DNA from: Przewalskia tangutica
Lineage: Eukaryota > Streptophyta > Magnoliopsida > Solanales > Solanaceae
Assembly: GCA_029844215.1 (NCBI GenBank)
Contig: CM056736.1
Coordinates: 24,737,501-24,801,500 of the forward strand
DNA length: 64,000 bases
Direction: 5' to 3'
This document shows, in pieces, positions 1 to 11,991 of the stretch. Numbering within the stretch: the stretch's first letter is position 1; each line of letters opens with the position of its first letter. A model generated the notes under the pieces. That model was given only the letters and a program-made list of their open reading frames with translations. It was not told the DNA's origin and searched no databases. A program made the position numbers and the translations under genes.

Positions 1-345
1 ACCGCCTTCAGATGTACAGAAGCATTGGGAATTTATGAGCGGGTAGTTATGTCATTTGGTCTAAAGAACGCTGGTGCCACTTATCAAAGGGCAATGAACA
101 CCATCTTCCATGACTTGATCGACAAAAATATAGAGGTTTACATCGATGATGTAGTAGTAAAGTCTAAGGACTTCAAGGATCATTTAGCCAATCTTGAACA
201 AGTATTAAAAAGAATGAGGATTCATAATCTCAAAATGAATCCAGCCAAGTGCATGTTCAGAGTATCGGCTGGCAACTTCCTTGACTTTTTGGTACACAAG
301 AAAGACATCGAGATAGATCGTAACAAAGCCAATGCACTAATGTGA
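1..345 (+). pseudogene. Reverse transcriptase C-terminal half (Tat-like gypsy)
   Basis: Encodes the palm and thumb of a gypsy RT. The MSFGLKNAGATYQRAMN block is followed by the catalytic YIDD box at 139-150, then the NPAKCMFRVSAGNFLDFLV segment typical of this family. The N-terminal half lies outside the window, so no start can be assigned. An in-frame TGA at 343-345 breaks the frame, and the next domain resumes in another frame near 486. YIDD is intact, but the gene is interrupted and cannot be made as a whole. Confidence 0.85.
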
Positions 346-485
346 TCCGCACCACCCAAGACAAAAAAGGAGTTACAAAGCTTAGTGGAAAATATCAATT
401 TCTTATGGAGGTTTATATCTAACTCGACTAGTAAGATGAAGGATTTCTCACCTTTGTTCAGACTTAAAGAGTCAGAAGAGCTAGT

Positions 486-1202
486 ATGGGGCCGGAACAA
501 CAAAATGCCTTTGATCAAATTAAAAAGGCCTTAGCTACTTCCCCCGTACTGGTGCCTCCCGTGCCAGGGAAGCCGTTGAAATTGTATATTTCGGCTGTAG
601 AATTATCTATCGGTTGTTTGCTAGCACAGGAGGTCGATGATGGAAGTGAAAAAACAGTTTATTATCTTAGCCGAATGCTCAGCGATGCTGAAACTAGATA
701 TACTCATTTGGAGAAGCTTTGTCTATCTTTATTCTATGTTTGCACAAAACTCGAATATTATCTAATGCCTCACGTTATACACGTTCTGTGCAAGGTTGAT
801 ATTGTCTGGTACTTACTAAATAAACCTGTATTGCAAGGTCGATTAATGAAATGGGTCATCAAGCTTACCGCGTTCTCTCTCAAGTATAGGCCACTCAAGG
901 TCGTAAAAGACCAATCAATAGATAATTTCTTGGCAGAACACCCTTGTGTATACATAGAGGATCCATGCGCCCATCCTACTGCATATATAGGCGTCGTGCC
1001 GTGGGTACTAACCTTTAACAGGTCTAGAACCCAAAAAGGAGTTGGAGCCGGAGTCACGATAACAAATCCGAGAGATAAAACGAGGAGGTTCTCCTATCGG
1101 CTAGATCCTGAATTGACCAACAACCAAGCCGAATATGATACTCTCATCATGGGACTCAAACTCCTAGTTTCTATGAAGGTGAGGTGCATTGAGATCCGAT
1201 GA
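486..1202 (+). pseudogene. RT-linked RNase H plus archaeal-type RNase H
   Basis: An open stretch of 238 codons. The first part is the RT-linked RNase H (KPLKLYISAVELSIGCLLAQ through TRYTHLEKLCLSLFY), which in Tat elements is usually degenerate. The last part is the additional archaeal-type RNase H (VLTFNRSRTQKGVGAGV through LTNNQAEYDTLIMGLKLL). In the second module the usual catalytic Asp of the FDGS motif reads Asn (FNRS), while the Glu of NNQAEY is kept. This suggests loss of activity. The frame ends at a TGA at 1200-1202. Confidence 0.75.
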
Positions 1203-1455
1203 GACTCTTAGATGTTGATCAAATAGCTGGCCCGGGAATATGACTGCAAAAAACCCAAATTTGTTAGCCCGTCACAGGACGGATAGCAGGTTGCTTAGTG
1301 GGTTCACATCATCCACATTAAGTTATGTTCCTAGAGGCATGAATGTTGAGGCTAACGACTTAGCACAAAAAGATTCAGGTTTTAGGAAGTCTATACTCAC
1401 CCTAGTGCACGATGAATTACCGGCTGAAGCGTTAGCCATTGATCAAATCGACTAA

Positions 1456-1830
1456 TGGAGGCAATTACTTATTAACTACCTAAAAGATCCCTCTAGTTAC
1501 AAGGACCTCAATGTTAAAAGAAGAGCCTTGAAATACATGCTCATTGACGATGGCCTCTATAAGATAAGCGTGAATGAAGTACTACTCAAGTGCATTGCCA
1601 AAACAGAGGCCTTTAGGGTCATGTGAGAGGTCCATGAAGGAGTATACATATCACACAGAGCGGGGCCAGCGATGATGTGGCTGATCTATCGCCACGACTA
1701 TTATTGGCCTACTATCACAGTTGACTGCTTCCAGTATGCAAAAGGATACAGAGAATGTCAGAAACATGGACCAATCCAACGGGTACTAGCCGAGTTGCTA
1801 CACCCAGTCGTAAAGCCTTGACCCTTTAGA
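1456..1830 (+). pseudogene. Integrase zinc-binding region, broken
   Basis: Conceptual translation gives an integrase N-terminal zinc-binding module: HEGVYISHRAGPAMMWLIY, then YYWPTITVDCFQYAKGYREC. The two His are present. The Cys pair is reduced to one clear Cys (YREC where CxxC is expected). An in-frame stop precedes the His motif. No DDE catalytic core follows; the pol similarity stops after the zinc module. A fragment continuing the pol relic upstream. Confidence 0.6.
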
Positions 1831-2005
1831 GTTAGATTGAAATGACTTCCTCGATTACATCATTGTTTAACAGTTCGGGAGACAAGGAAGCGTTCTTAAG
1901 ATATTAGGTTTTCAAGCTTCAAAAGACATAAAATCCAGATTTAAACAAATTCTAACCCAAATTATTATTAATGATCACACAAAACAACCCAGACTCTGAA
2001 ATCAC

Positions 2006-3600
2006 TGTAGGGTTTTGTCGGGTTTGTATACACAACATAATTTGAAAATTTGTGTTTCAAACCCAACAAATGACGAACTGTAGGATGATTATGTAGTAAT
2101 TAAATCATGACATGTATATATAATCATAATTCATCGAAAGAACACTTACGGTTTGAATAAATCTGGAGTCTTTTAGTAATCCGAGGGTGCGCACGTAATC
2201 GGTCCTCAATTGCAAGTTCCTAGAACTCCGATGTACACCTCCTTCAAACAGCTAGGAAATTCGGCAGAGGTTTCAGAGAATTTTGATTCTAGGTCTCTAA
2301 GATTTAGAATAATATATCAAAATTATATGTAGTGAATAATGAATTGAACCCCTATTTATAGCTGCATTTTAGGTCTAAAATACAGTTAGGGTTTCACGTG
2401 GGCTAGGCCCAGAAAACGAGGTACAGTGGGTCAGCCAGAATGGCCCACTACATTTGCGGTGCCGCAACCCTGTGTCCCAGGCGCCGCGGCCCTCATCCAG
2501 TTCGGGACGTCGTCTCGTTTTTATTTTACTTAAATCCGAAATTCAATCTCGACTTAATTAAATAATTATTATTTATTCAAATGTCTCGATCATAAATCAA
2601 ACATGTATATTCTCTCATTACATCCTTAGATCGAAGGAACAACTGACATAGTGTTATCCTACATGCCTTCACATATTGACATTAATCATATTAGGGTCTA
2701 CATGGAACTTCTAGATGGCACCGGAAGACGAACTCAATATGTGAAGTACATTTACACGAATCTGGTAAACTGAACCTCTATGTGGGAAGATAAAATCATT
2801 TCATTCACGACACACTCGATAAAACTTAGGATCTGCCAAGTGTCTATCCAAATGACTTGATCATTATATCTCATTTATAGTTGACAACAAGACCATATCC
2901 TAGATATGTCTATTGCGTTGGCCAACGACTTAGTCAACCTAATATCACTGAGAAACTGAGCTCTATCTCGAATATACATTCGAGGAATGAATCCTAATCT
3001 TGGCTCAACTAGCACCTTTAATCCACATCGTAATGTACCCAATACAAGTCGTATCTCAACCTATAAGACATTTGAGCTTAGGACAGGATCAAAGTATATT
3101 ACTTTGTAGACAAGGTGCGTATCGACCTCAAGTCTAAGGACTTTTATCTCCCACACACTGATCATACTTTAGACATGTATAACAAACAATATATCAACAT
3201 GGTATACCAATACTTTCAAAGTATCCATGTGTCCATCACGAGTATCCGTAACTCGTAGCAGGTGAGACATACTACATCCTCTAAGGATGTGATGCAGACC
3301 ACATGTCGACTTATCACATATCCATTCATTAAACCTTTTGGAACTGGAGACGAAGAGTCGATCGATATTCCATTCTCGATGATCATTAGTCGAGACTATT
3401 TTAAGATTTACGTTACAATATTAATATCTCACACTATTAATAACAACGTAACCTCTAGGGATGCATATTATAGAATATCATAAACAATCAAATAATAAAT
3501 CAATAATTTCAAATGCCAAAATATTAATCTCCATTAATATTATACGAATATATATAAAATACATTTGTCCTAATACAAATTGTACATAAATATACTTTAT
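2006..3600 (-). mobile_element. Solo LTR of a Ty1/copia family (same family as 46955-52644)
   Basis: About 1.6 kb matches the LTR at 46955-48574 along its whole length, with no coding region attached. The left edge is TGTAGGGTTTTGT, as in the other copy. The right edge reads tatactttat where the complete copies end tatactttca, so the last bases have mutated. The flanking pentamers atcac and atctt match at only three of five positions, so a target duplication is not secure. Strand follows the coding direction of the related element. A GC-rich module lies at about 2455-2510. The likely origin is recombination between two LTRs of one element. Confidence 0.85.
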
Positions 3601-4217
3601 ATCTTACTTTAGGCTTTTTTTTAGTATTATTGAGAGCTCATGAGGGATTGTAAGAAACTGACGGCATAAAACTTCTATACTTATTGTAGCAACAATTCTT
3701 TTAAATGTGGAATTATATGAAGTTGCACTCACTCAAGAAAGAATCAAAATTAAAAGAATGTCAGGACGATCCAATAGATGGAAAGTCAAATAATATTTTG
3801 TATCAAAGGTAAAATTTTATTTGATTTAAAGTCCTAAATATTAGAAAAGTAACTTAAATTATAAATTTATTTTTAGAAGGTAAAGAACACATTTTAAGGA
3901 GCTTCGTATTCTTACTTTGGGACCATTCCTGAGAATGTTGAAGCATTATTAAATAGTGGGATCTAAAGTCACAAGACTTTAAGTCTTGTTTTCTTCCTTA
4001 CATATTAAGAATGAAAGGAACTTTGATCCACAATTGAAGGAATACTAGGTAGGAGATGTTTGTGGAAGAATTAGTCAAATCATTAAATTCTTACCTCTTA
4101 ATAACTCAACAAAATTAACCACTTGTTTAGAAATTATTCCGGCTCTTGAGTTTTACCTTTGTATTTTAACCACTTATTCAAAGGAATTATGTAGGATACC
4201 TCTGAAAACTTTGACTA
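3601..4217. other. AT-rich upstream region of the ARF-GEF gene
   Basis: 617 bp between the solo LTR and the gene start. It is strongly AT-rich with no convincing open frame or repeat. It should hold the promoter and 5' UTR, but I cannot point to a specific TATA box or start site. An in-frame TGA at 4212-4214, two codons before the ATG, limits N-terminal extension. Confidence 0.5.
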
Positions 4218-7200
4218 ATGGGTGCTGATGAAAACAGTCAGGGATACATGACAAATATCAAAAGGAAGGAGCTGGGAATATCTTGCACATTGAACACAGA
4301 GGTAGGAGCTATTTTAGCAGTGATTCGGCGTGCTCCGGAAGCAAATTTGCATTTCTACCATCCCCCAGAAGAAAACTATGATTCTCAAATATCGCATTCC
4401 TTGAAATCACTTAGATCACTCATCTTTAATCCACAACAAGAATGGCGAACAATCGACCCTATGATATACCTTTCACCTTTTCTTGACGTTGTACAGAGTG
4501 ATGATGTTCCTGCTGCAGCCACAGGGGTAGCTCTTTCATCTATCCTTAAGATCCTCAAGCTTGAAATTTTTTGTGACAAAAGTCCAGGAGCGAGAGAAGC
4601 CATTAATTCAGCTGTGACTGCTGTCACAGGCTGTCGTTTGGAGAAAACTGATCCTGTTTCTGAAGATGCCATTATGATGAAAATCTTGCATGCTTTGACA
4701 GCAATTATGGGCCATCCTTCTTCTGTTTTGCTGACGGATCAATCCGTTTGCACGGTTGTGAACACGTGCTTTCAAGTGGTTCAACAATCAGCCAACCGGA
4801 GTGATTTGCTTCAGCGTAGTGCCAGATACACAATGCATGAGCTCATACGTATCATCTATCAGCGTCTTCCTGAAATAGAGGTGAAAGATTGGGAAGATTC
4901 TGAGTCAGATACTGAGGATAACAACTTGGATTCCGGGTATGGGATTCGTTCTGCTATTGATATTTTTCATTTCCTGTGCTCCTTGCTCAATGTAGTGGAA
5001 GTCACGGAGACAGATGGAACTACATCTCAAACTGTTGATGAAAATGTTCAGCTTTTTGCCTTAGTTCAGATCAATTCTGCTATAGAATTAAGTGGTGACA
5101 GCATAGGTAAGCATCCAAAGCTCTTGAGGATGATTCAAGATGATCTTTTCCACCATTTGGTTCATTATGGGACCTCCTCAAATCCACTTGTGTCGTCTAT
5201 GATTTGCAGCATCGTGTTAAATATTTACCACTTTCTTCGTAGGTTAGTTCCTTATACAAATACAAAAGCCAATATTTTTCTAACTGGTCCATTCTATGCA
5301 AAATGATCGAATTCTGAACGTCAAGATTGATTATATTTTATCTTCTGATAATATTCAGGTCGGTTCGTCTTCAATTGGAAGCTTTTTTCTCGTTTGTGTT
5401 ACTTAAAGTGGCAAGCTTAGCGAATGCAATTCAACTTCAAGAAGTAGCAATTGAAGGAATTATAAATTTTTGCAGACAACCAACTTTTATAATTGAAGTC
5501 TATGTGAATTATGATTGTAACCTCATATTCAAAAATGTTTTTGAGGAGATTGGAAGGTCTCTTTGCAGGCATGCATTCCCAACTGGTGGCTGTTTGACAA
5601 GTTTACAAGTACAAGCCTTTGAAGGCCTAATAGTGATTATCCATAACATAGCTGATAATGTCGACAAGGACGACGATTCAACACCTTCTGGTCCGTATCC
5701 TGTTGAGATTTCCGAGTACAGAACATTCTGGGAAGAGAATTCCAAAGAAGATGAAGACTTAGAGAATTGGATCGACTTTGTGAGAGTGAGAATGGCACAG
5801 AAAAGAAAGATACTAATAGCGGGGAATCACTTTAGTAGAGATGAAAAGAAGGGACTGGAGTACTTGAAATTTTCCCTGTTGATTCCAGATCCTCCTGATC
5901 CAAAAGCTTATGCCATGTTTTTTCGGTATACACCAGGTCTAAACAAGACTGCAATCGGTGATTTTCTTGCGGATCCTGATGATTTCTACCTCCAAGTCCT
6001 TAAAGAATTCACAAACACATTTGAGTTTATGGGAATGGTTTTGGACAACGCTTTGAGAGCTTATCTAGAGACTTTCAGATTGCCGGGGGAGTCACAGAAA
6101 ATCAGTAGAATCCTTGAAGCATTTGCTGAAAGGTTTTATGATCAGCAATCCTCAGAAATATTTGCCACCAAAGATGCAGTGTATATATTTTGTTATTCTG
6201 TCATCATGCTCAACACTGATCTGCATAACCCACAAGTCAAGAAGAAAATGACAGAAGATGATTTTATTAGAAATAATAGAGCCATAAATGGAGGACAAGA
6301 TCTTCCTAGGGAATATCTCTCCGAGCTTTTCAATTCCATTTCAGTCAATGAAATCACAACATTCGCTTCATCTGGTGCTCCTGTGGAAATGAATCCTAGA
6401 AGATGGATTCAGCTAATTAATCAATCAAAGAAAATGAAACCTTTCATATTCTGCAACTTTGACCGGCGACTAGGACGAGACATGTTTGCCTCCATTGCTG
6501 GCCCCACTGTTGCTACACTTGCAACCATCTTCGAACAGTCTGACGAAGAAGAGATCCTTCATGAATGTATTGAGGCTTTGTTTTCAATTGCTAGAATAAC
6601 ACAATACGGGCTTGAGGATACTCTTGACGAGCTTCTATGCTCATTCTGCAAATTTACTACATTATTAAATCCTTATGCATCTTCAGAAGAAACATTGTAT
6701 GCATTCAGCAACGATTTGAAGCCAAGAATGGCAACTCTTGCGGTTTTCACCATTGCACATGACTTCAAGAAGTCCATCAGGGGAGCTTGGAGAACCATTG
6801 TGGACTGTTTGCTGAAACTCAGAAGGTTAAAGTTGCTTCCACAATCTGTTGTCGAACCTGAAAATACTTCCAACTCATCCAACCCTCCAGTACATGAAAC
6901 ATGTGCATCAGGGGTCGTTTTTCCTACTCAAGACCTTAAATTTGGCAGCAAACGCCATAATTCCAGCATAATTGAACGATTTTCACATTTTTTATCTATG
7001 GAAAGTGTAGAAGAATCCTTGAACCTGGGGGTAAGCGAGTTTGAACAGAACCTGAAAGTTATTCAGCAGTGCCGGATAGGGAGCATTTTCAGCAATAGCT
7101 CGTGTTTACCTGACGAATCATTGCTCAATCTAGGCCGTTGTCTGATATTTGCTGCAGCTGGTAAAGGCCAAAAGTTCAGCACCCCAATTGAAGAGGAAGA

Positions 7201-8461
7201 AACTGTTGGATTCTGTTGGGATTTAATTGTTAGCATTGCTTCATCCAATACTCACAGACTATTGGTATTTTGGCCTCATTACAATGAATATCTATTGGAT
7301 GTTGCTCAGTTTCCTCTATTTTCTCCTATCCCCTTTGCAGAAAAGGGTATCATCGCCCTCATGATGATTTGTCTGAAGCTCTTGTCTTCCTTTCACTCAG
7401 ACAAAAGTCCAGAGGAACTCATCTTTAAATCAATAAATTTTATGTGGAAGCTGGAAAAGGAAATTCTTGATACTTGTTGTGAGTTCTTAGTACAATCTGT
7501 CACCACAATTTTGACAGAGTATCCTGCGAATCTGCAAACTCAACTAGGATGGAAAACAGTCATGCATTTGCTATCGGTCACAGGGCGACATCCAGAAACC
7601 TATGAGCAGGGAGCTGAGACCCTTATAAATTTAATGTCAGATGGTTTCCACATTTCAAGATTGAACTATCCTTATTGTATAGATTGTGCATTTGGATTTG
7701 TCGCATTGAAAAACAGTCCTTTAGGAAAGAACATCAAGATCATGGACTTGATGTCTAATACTGTGAATTTGTTAGTACAATGGTATAAAAGTGGATATAC
7801 AGATCCAGGGAGTTCGACGAGTGAAAATACTAGTGCAAGCAGTTGTTCTCTGGAAGAAAGTTCAAAAGCTCTTAGCTCTTCTAACTTAACAATAACCTAT
7901 TTTGCTAAACTAGGGGAAGCATTCAGGAAGACGAGTTTAGCCAGAAGAGAAGAGATTAGAAACCACGCGGTCATGTCTTTACAGAAAAGTTTTGCACTTG
8001 GCGAAGATTTGTACTTCACACCAGCCAATATCCTTAGTTGTTTCAACCTCATACTCTTCGCAATGGTTGATGATTTGCATGAGAAGATGTTGGAATACTC
8101 AAAAAGGGGGAATGCAGAAAGAGAGACAAGAAGTATGGAGGGGACTCTGAAGCTATCCATGGAGGTTCTAACAGATGTCTATTTACAGTTGTTGAAACCA
8201 TTATCAGAAAGTCCTAATTTTAAGGCGTTTTGGATGGGCATCCTGAGAAGAATGGATACATGCATGAAGGCTAATTTAGGAGAATGTGGTGAGTCAAAAC
8301 TTCCACATACTATTCCAGTTCTGTTGAAGAAGATGGTTGTCACAATGAAGCAAAAGGAGATTTTGGTTCACAGAGAAGATAATGACTTGTGGGAAATGAC
8401 TCATGTCCAGATACAATGGATTGCTCCATCACTTACCGAAGAATTATTTGCAGATGCTTGA
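4218..8461 (+). CDS. GNL2-like: GNOM-like ARF guanine-nucleotide exchange factor (GNL2-like), exons 4218-5242 and 5359-8461
   Basis: Large Sec7-domain ARF-GEF that would load GTP on ARF GTPases at Golgi or endosomal membranes and drive coat recruitment. Splicing at CGTAG|GTTAGT and attcag|GTCGG joins the two open frames in phase and gives 1,375 residues, the usual size for plant GNOM/GNL proteins. The DCB region fills the N-terminus. A HUS box NYDCN lies near residues 392-396. Sec7 spans about 490-685 with the catalytic glutamate in FRLPGESQK (E586). The rest matches the HDS region. Met625 in IMLNTD aligns with the GNOM residue (M696) linked to brefeldin A sensitivity. The start has an in-frame TGA two codons upstream, and no internal stop is seen. 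Wording such as NYDCN and FCRQPTF suits the GNOM branch; GNL2 (pollen-associated in Arabidopsis) rather than GNOM or GNL1 is my inference. Confidence 0.92.
5243..5358 (+). other. Intron 1 of the GNOM-like gene (116 bp, phase 2)
   Basis: Begins GTTAGT and ends TATTCAG. It is T-rich near the acceptor and has in-frame stops. Removing it restores the conserved HFLRR-SVRLQLEAFF junction of GNOM-type proteins, which is the main support for these exact sites. Confidence 0.88.
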
Positions 8462-8800
8462 TCAAAGTGTTGTGTTTGACAGTAAATTCTTTAATTAACA
8501 ACATAGATTAGTTGTAGGGAGAATTTTTATTTTTCTTATCATTTTGTAGAGTATTACTTTTCTTTATTTACCCACTTTCTTCTTAATTTATTGGAAAACA
8601 AATTTTAATTTATGAATTAATTTAAAGAATGTGGTCTCTTAGAATGTTTGTTAGTTAAGTTCAGCTTAAAAGAATTTTAATTTGATACAATTTTAAATAG
8701 TTTGATAATTAAAAATTTAATGATAGAGTTCGAGTATTTTTTGACACTTTTAAAAAATTGGGTATTTAATTAACCTTTTCTCCCTTAAATAAGTTAAAGT
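8462..8800. repeat. 3' flank of the gene with a dispersed direct repeat at 8645-8790
   Basis: AT-rich DNA after the stop codon, presumably 3' UTR and terminator. From about 8645 to 8790 it matches 46358-46517 in the same orientation, including the block ttttaaatagtttgataatt in both. The repeat has no coding content and no visible terminal inverted repeats. It could be a MITE-like or other small dispersed element, or a segmental duplication. Confidence 0.6.
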
Positions 8801-11800
8801 GAAAAGTTTGATTTCTATTTTGTGTGAAAGAAATAGGTTAGAAAAGTTCTGATAGCTACCCACGATTTTCCTCTATAAAAATAATAGATTGGTATTCGGC
8901 AACACAAAGACTCAGACTCTCGAGTTCATGGGCACGTGCTCAATCCCTTTCTTAGTTCCGGCAAAGAAACCTAACACCAAACTCTTGCCCTTTCTATTCA
9001 AAGATCGTGAACTCAGCCCGTCGGAAATGCACTCACGACTTGAAGCACGCCTGCTCACACGAGATGTAAACGCACAACCTTTCTCACCTTCAGGTCCCTC
9101 GGACGATTACGACGTTCGATTATAGCCTCGCCACAAGCCGCGTACGGTCCTGCTCGGCTTGCATTTGTGACGCAGGAGTATTTTTTTTAAGTAATCGAAA
9201 TATGATTAGTATGTAATTCTAAAAAGCCATACAAGTTATCTAGTATTAGATCGCATCAAGTAATAATACATTCCAGCACCTATGTCACCGACCAATCGAT
9301 ACGCTGCGCACGGTTATACGTTACTCGTACGACCATCATGGCCGGGTTAATCACTATGCTTTATTAATATTTGGCTTAATCTACTTAGCAAAGAAGTTGT
9401 CGCTGATATTCACGCATCGTATCATTAACGTAAGGTTCAGACTGCGCTTCAATATTTATTTCGCTTCGTACGCACGTCAAATAGATTAATTGTCAATGAA
9501 TTGTGCAAGAATACACACACGAGCATCCTCGAACTATGAATGTATGTCAGATGGTCCCCATCGCCATCTGAGGCCCTCTGCTGAGGTAACGGCCCCATTG
9601 CGGTCTCCTCGACCATGCCAAACTAAGGTCACAAGAACGTTCAAATACAAACATGCTGTTGCACCCCTTGGTTGTTTCTTATTACCAATGAGCCTCTATC
9701 TACAAACATTCACTTAACATTAACATGTGGCTATGCAAGAATTAACATGCACTTCAATTTGGTGTCGCTTTACACGTTAATAAATAGAAATAAACTAAAG
9801 TATGCCAAGTGATAAGTGTCATCGTAGTCATGTCGTGCACAAGTACTGCCACAAGAATAATGCTCATTCCCACTTTTATTTCTAAGTGTTCTCCTATACA
9901 CCTGCCATTGTGTAACGTGGTTATATGCGGTCTAACGCAATGGGTGGATGAAAATATACCTAGAGCATCACTTCACACCCGCTTCGAGGCCTGCATATCA
10001 ATATACCCGCTATCGTAGAACGGGCGAAATAAGATTCGTGTTCAAGACCACGCTTAGGAGTTGGAATTTGGAATTTGTTATTCGGACTTTACTTTGCCTA
10101 AAAATGACAACGGTGGTGACGGTCTAACCAAAAATCCTCGCACAGTAAGTGACATGAAGCTCTGTATCCATAAAGCGGCATAGTGGGTAAAGAGTCGGAT
10201 TGGTACCGGCATTTATACTCGCTCGCGATAGCCTCCTGACCACCGCAAGGTCGAGTATCGACTTTTTACCACGTGGTGCTTTTAAATCTCAACGACCGGA
10301 CATTTGAAACATATAATAAATCGTAATCTTCTTTTCTTAACTTAGCATATTAGTCTTCAATTTCCCTCATTCGAGTATTATCCTCCTGCTTGCCTCGATA
10401 TACGTGTGTGCTTAAATACAAAAATTACGTAAAGCAAGTGTTGCTTTTTAGTTAAATAAATTTAGACATATATACTAATCTTTATTTTCTCTTTATACGG
10501 CACGCTCGGAAGTTAAACAAGCGAGTCTCACATGTAGACTTCATGAATTATAATGGCATGCTGATTCATATCGGCATGCAGTATTTATCATTGCCTAAAT
10601 TTGAAGGTTGCAAAGTAAAGCATATCGCCATTCCTCGAAATGTCCTTTATTATTTTCACCTCACTTCATTCATTTATTTATTTATCAGAATTATCTGTTC
10701 TAACGCTACATTAATCTAATAGAATAATTTGAAGTTATTTAAACTCTCGAACTCTAGATTAGGAAAGCAATGTTTTAGGTTAATTTATTCTAAACTCACT
10801 ACCAGTATATCGCTTGGTTTATACCAAACTATTAAATTATCATCCTCGATCCGAATCGCTCGCTTAATGCGCTTATTATTACTAGATTTCCAACCCATTT
10901 TGTTATAGACCCTGCACTCTCACACATTCACATAAAAGTCTCTATAATAATATATGTTCGAATTAGAATTCAAATTTTTATATATTTTAACTTACGCTTA
11001 TGTTACCAAGGAAACTTCCTATATTTACTTAAAATAGCTTCTAAAAGGTATACCTGCATCTTGTGCATAATAATTACCCTAGGTTTGAACGATAACCAAG
11101 TGAATGGACCTCCTTTGCAGGTGCCTAACTCCTTTCCCTTTGTGGATAATAAAGAACCCTCTTACCCATAATCTCATTAAGTTTAGCAGACTTCCATAAA
11201 CGGAGTTACTGCTGACTTTTAACCTAGCTTGAGCCAATATATAGTGTCCTAATTCACCCAAATAATTGGTGATTTACCTCCCTTTGTAAAACCCTTTTTA
11301 AACATCTTTAAGCCATTTATTTTTATTTAAAAAAACAATGTCGCATTATTTTACATTTTAGCAATTCTTCTAACATTTAGCATTTTTTTATTTCCTAACA
11401 CTCTTATTACAAGCAGATACGCTAAATGCTTTAAAGTGCACAAAAGTAATATGAAGGATACCCCTCTCCTAAGAAAGCCACAAGGCTTCCCGCCCAAAAC
11501 CCCTCGTGGAAGAATTTTCAAGATTGCTATATCACATATCCCAAATACTCAGCTCTGTAGTATCCTCAGCAGTGATTCCAGTTATCTCAAATAATAAGAG
11601 TCTTAAATACTACTTTATTCCTTTACGCAAAACGTAAACCTCAGGAAAATCTTCAAGGCTTGACGATTGTTGTTGTACAGGTTGTTTAGAAACTCCAGGT
11701 GCCATTGGATCGGATTGAGCGACGGAAATAGAGCTAAACGCCGTTTGCTCAAAGATCGACCCATTTATAAATCTTGATAATTTTCTTAATCGAGGTAATG

Positions 11801-11991
11801 ATTTTTGTCCTTCTACTGGGGAATTGTAGATTATACTTGTAGTAGTTTAGGAAATCGGTAGTATGCAGATACGGCTAAGGATGATTGTAGTAAAAGCAAT
11901 CGAACCAGTATTTACATCGATTTGTAATTTACAAAGCAGACTTTATGGTATTACCGTAAGCAAAGATTGTACATACGCCCAGTATACGTAA
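8800..11991. other. Unassigned 3.2-kb block, relatively rich in CG dinucleotides
   Basis: No recognisable gene, LTR or internal repeat. A TATA-like CTCTATAAAAATAA lies at 8871-8884. A 78-codon open frame (8889-9125) follows it but resembles no family I know and starts too close to the TATA-like site to be its transcript. CG dinucleotides look much more frequent than in the AT-rich host DNA on the left. Possible identities are a very old or unusual transposon remnant, or sequence affected by consensus errors. Confidence 0.4.

Larger units (their letters stand above)
1..1830 (+). mobile_element. Ty3/gypsy (Tat lineage) pol fragment, cut by window start
   Basis: Decayed retrotransposon polyprotein running off the left edge. 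In order it has the end of reverse transcriptase, an RT-linked RNase H, a second archaeal-type RNase H, and the zinc-binding start of integrase. Two RNase H modules in tandem are the hallmark of the Tat/Ogre lineage of plant Ty3/gypsy elements (family knowledge). Frameshifts and stops separate the pieces. No LTR, primer-binding site or polypurine tract is visible, and recognisable pol ends near 1830. Inactive relic. Confidence 0.85.

Noticed and set aside
8889..9125. 78-codon frame after a TATA-like site
   Set aside because: Starts only a few bases after the TATA-like sequence and resembles no family. Kept only as a note in the unassigned block.
10175..10290. tRNA or SINE head suggested by weak A and B boxes
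   Set aside because: The boxes deviate from consensus and no cloverleaf or SINE tail could be drawn. Mentioned only as a weak hint.
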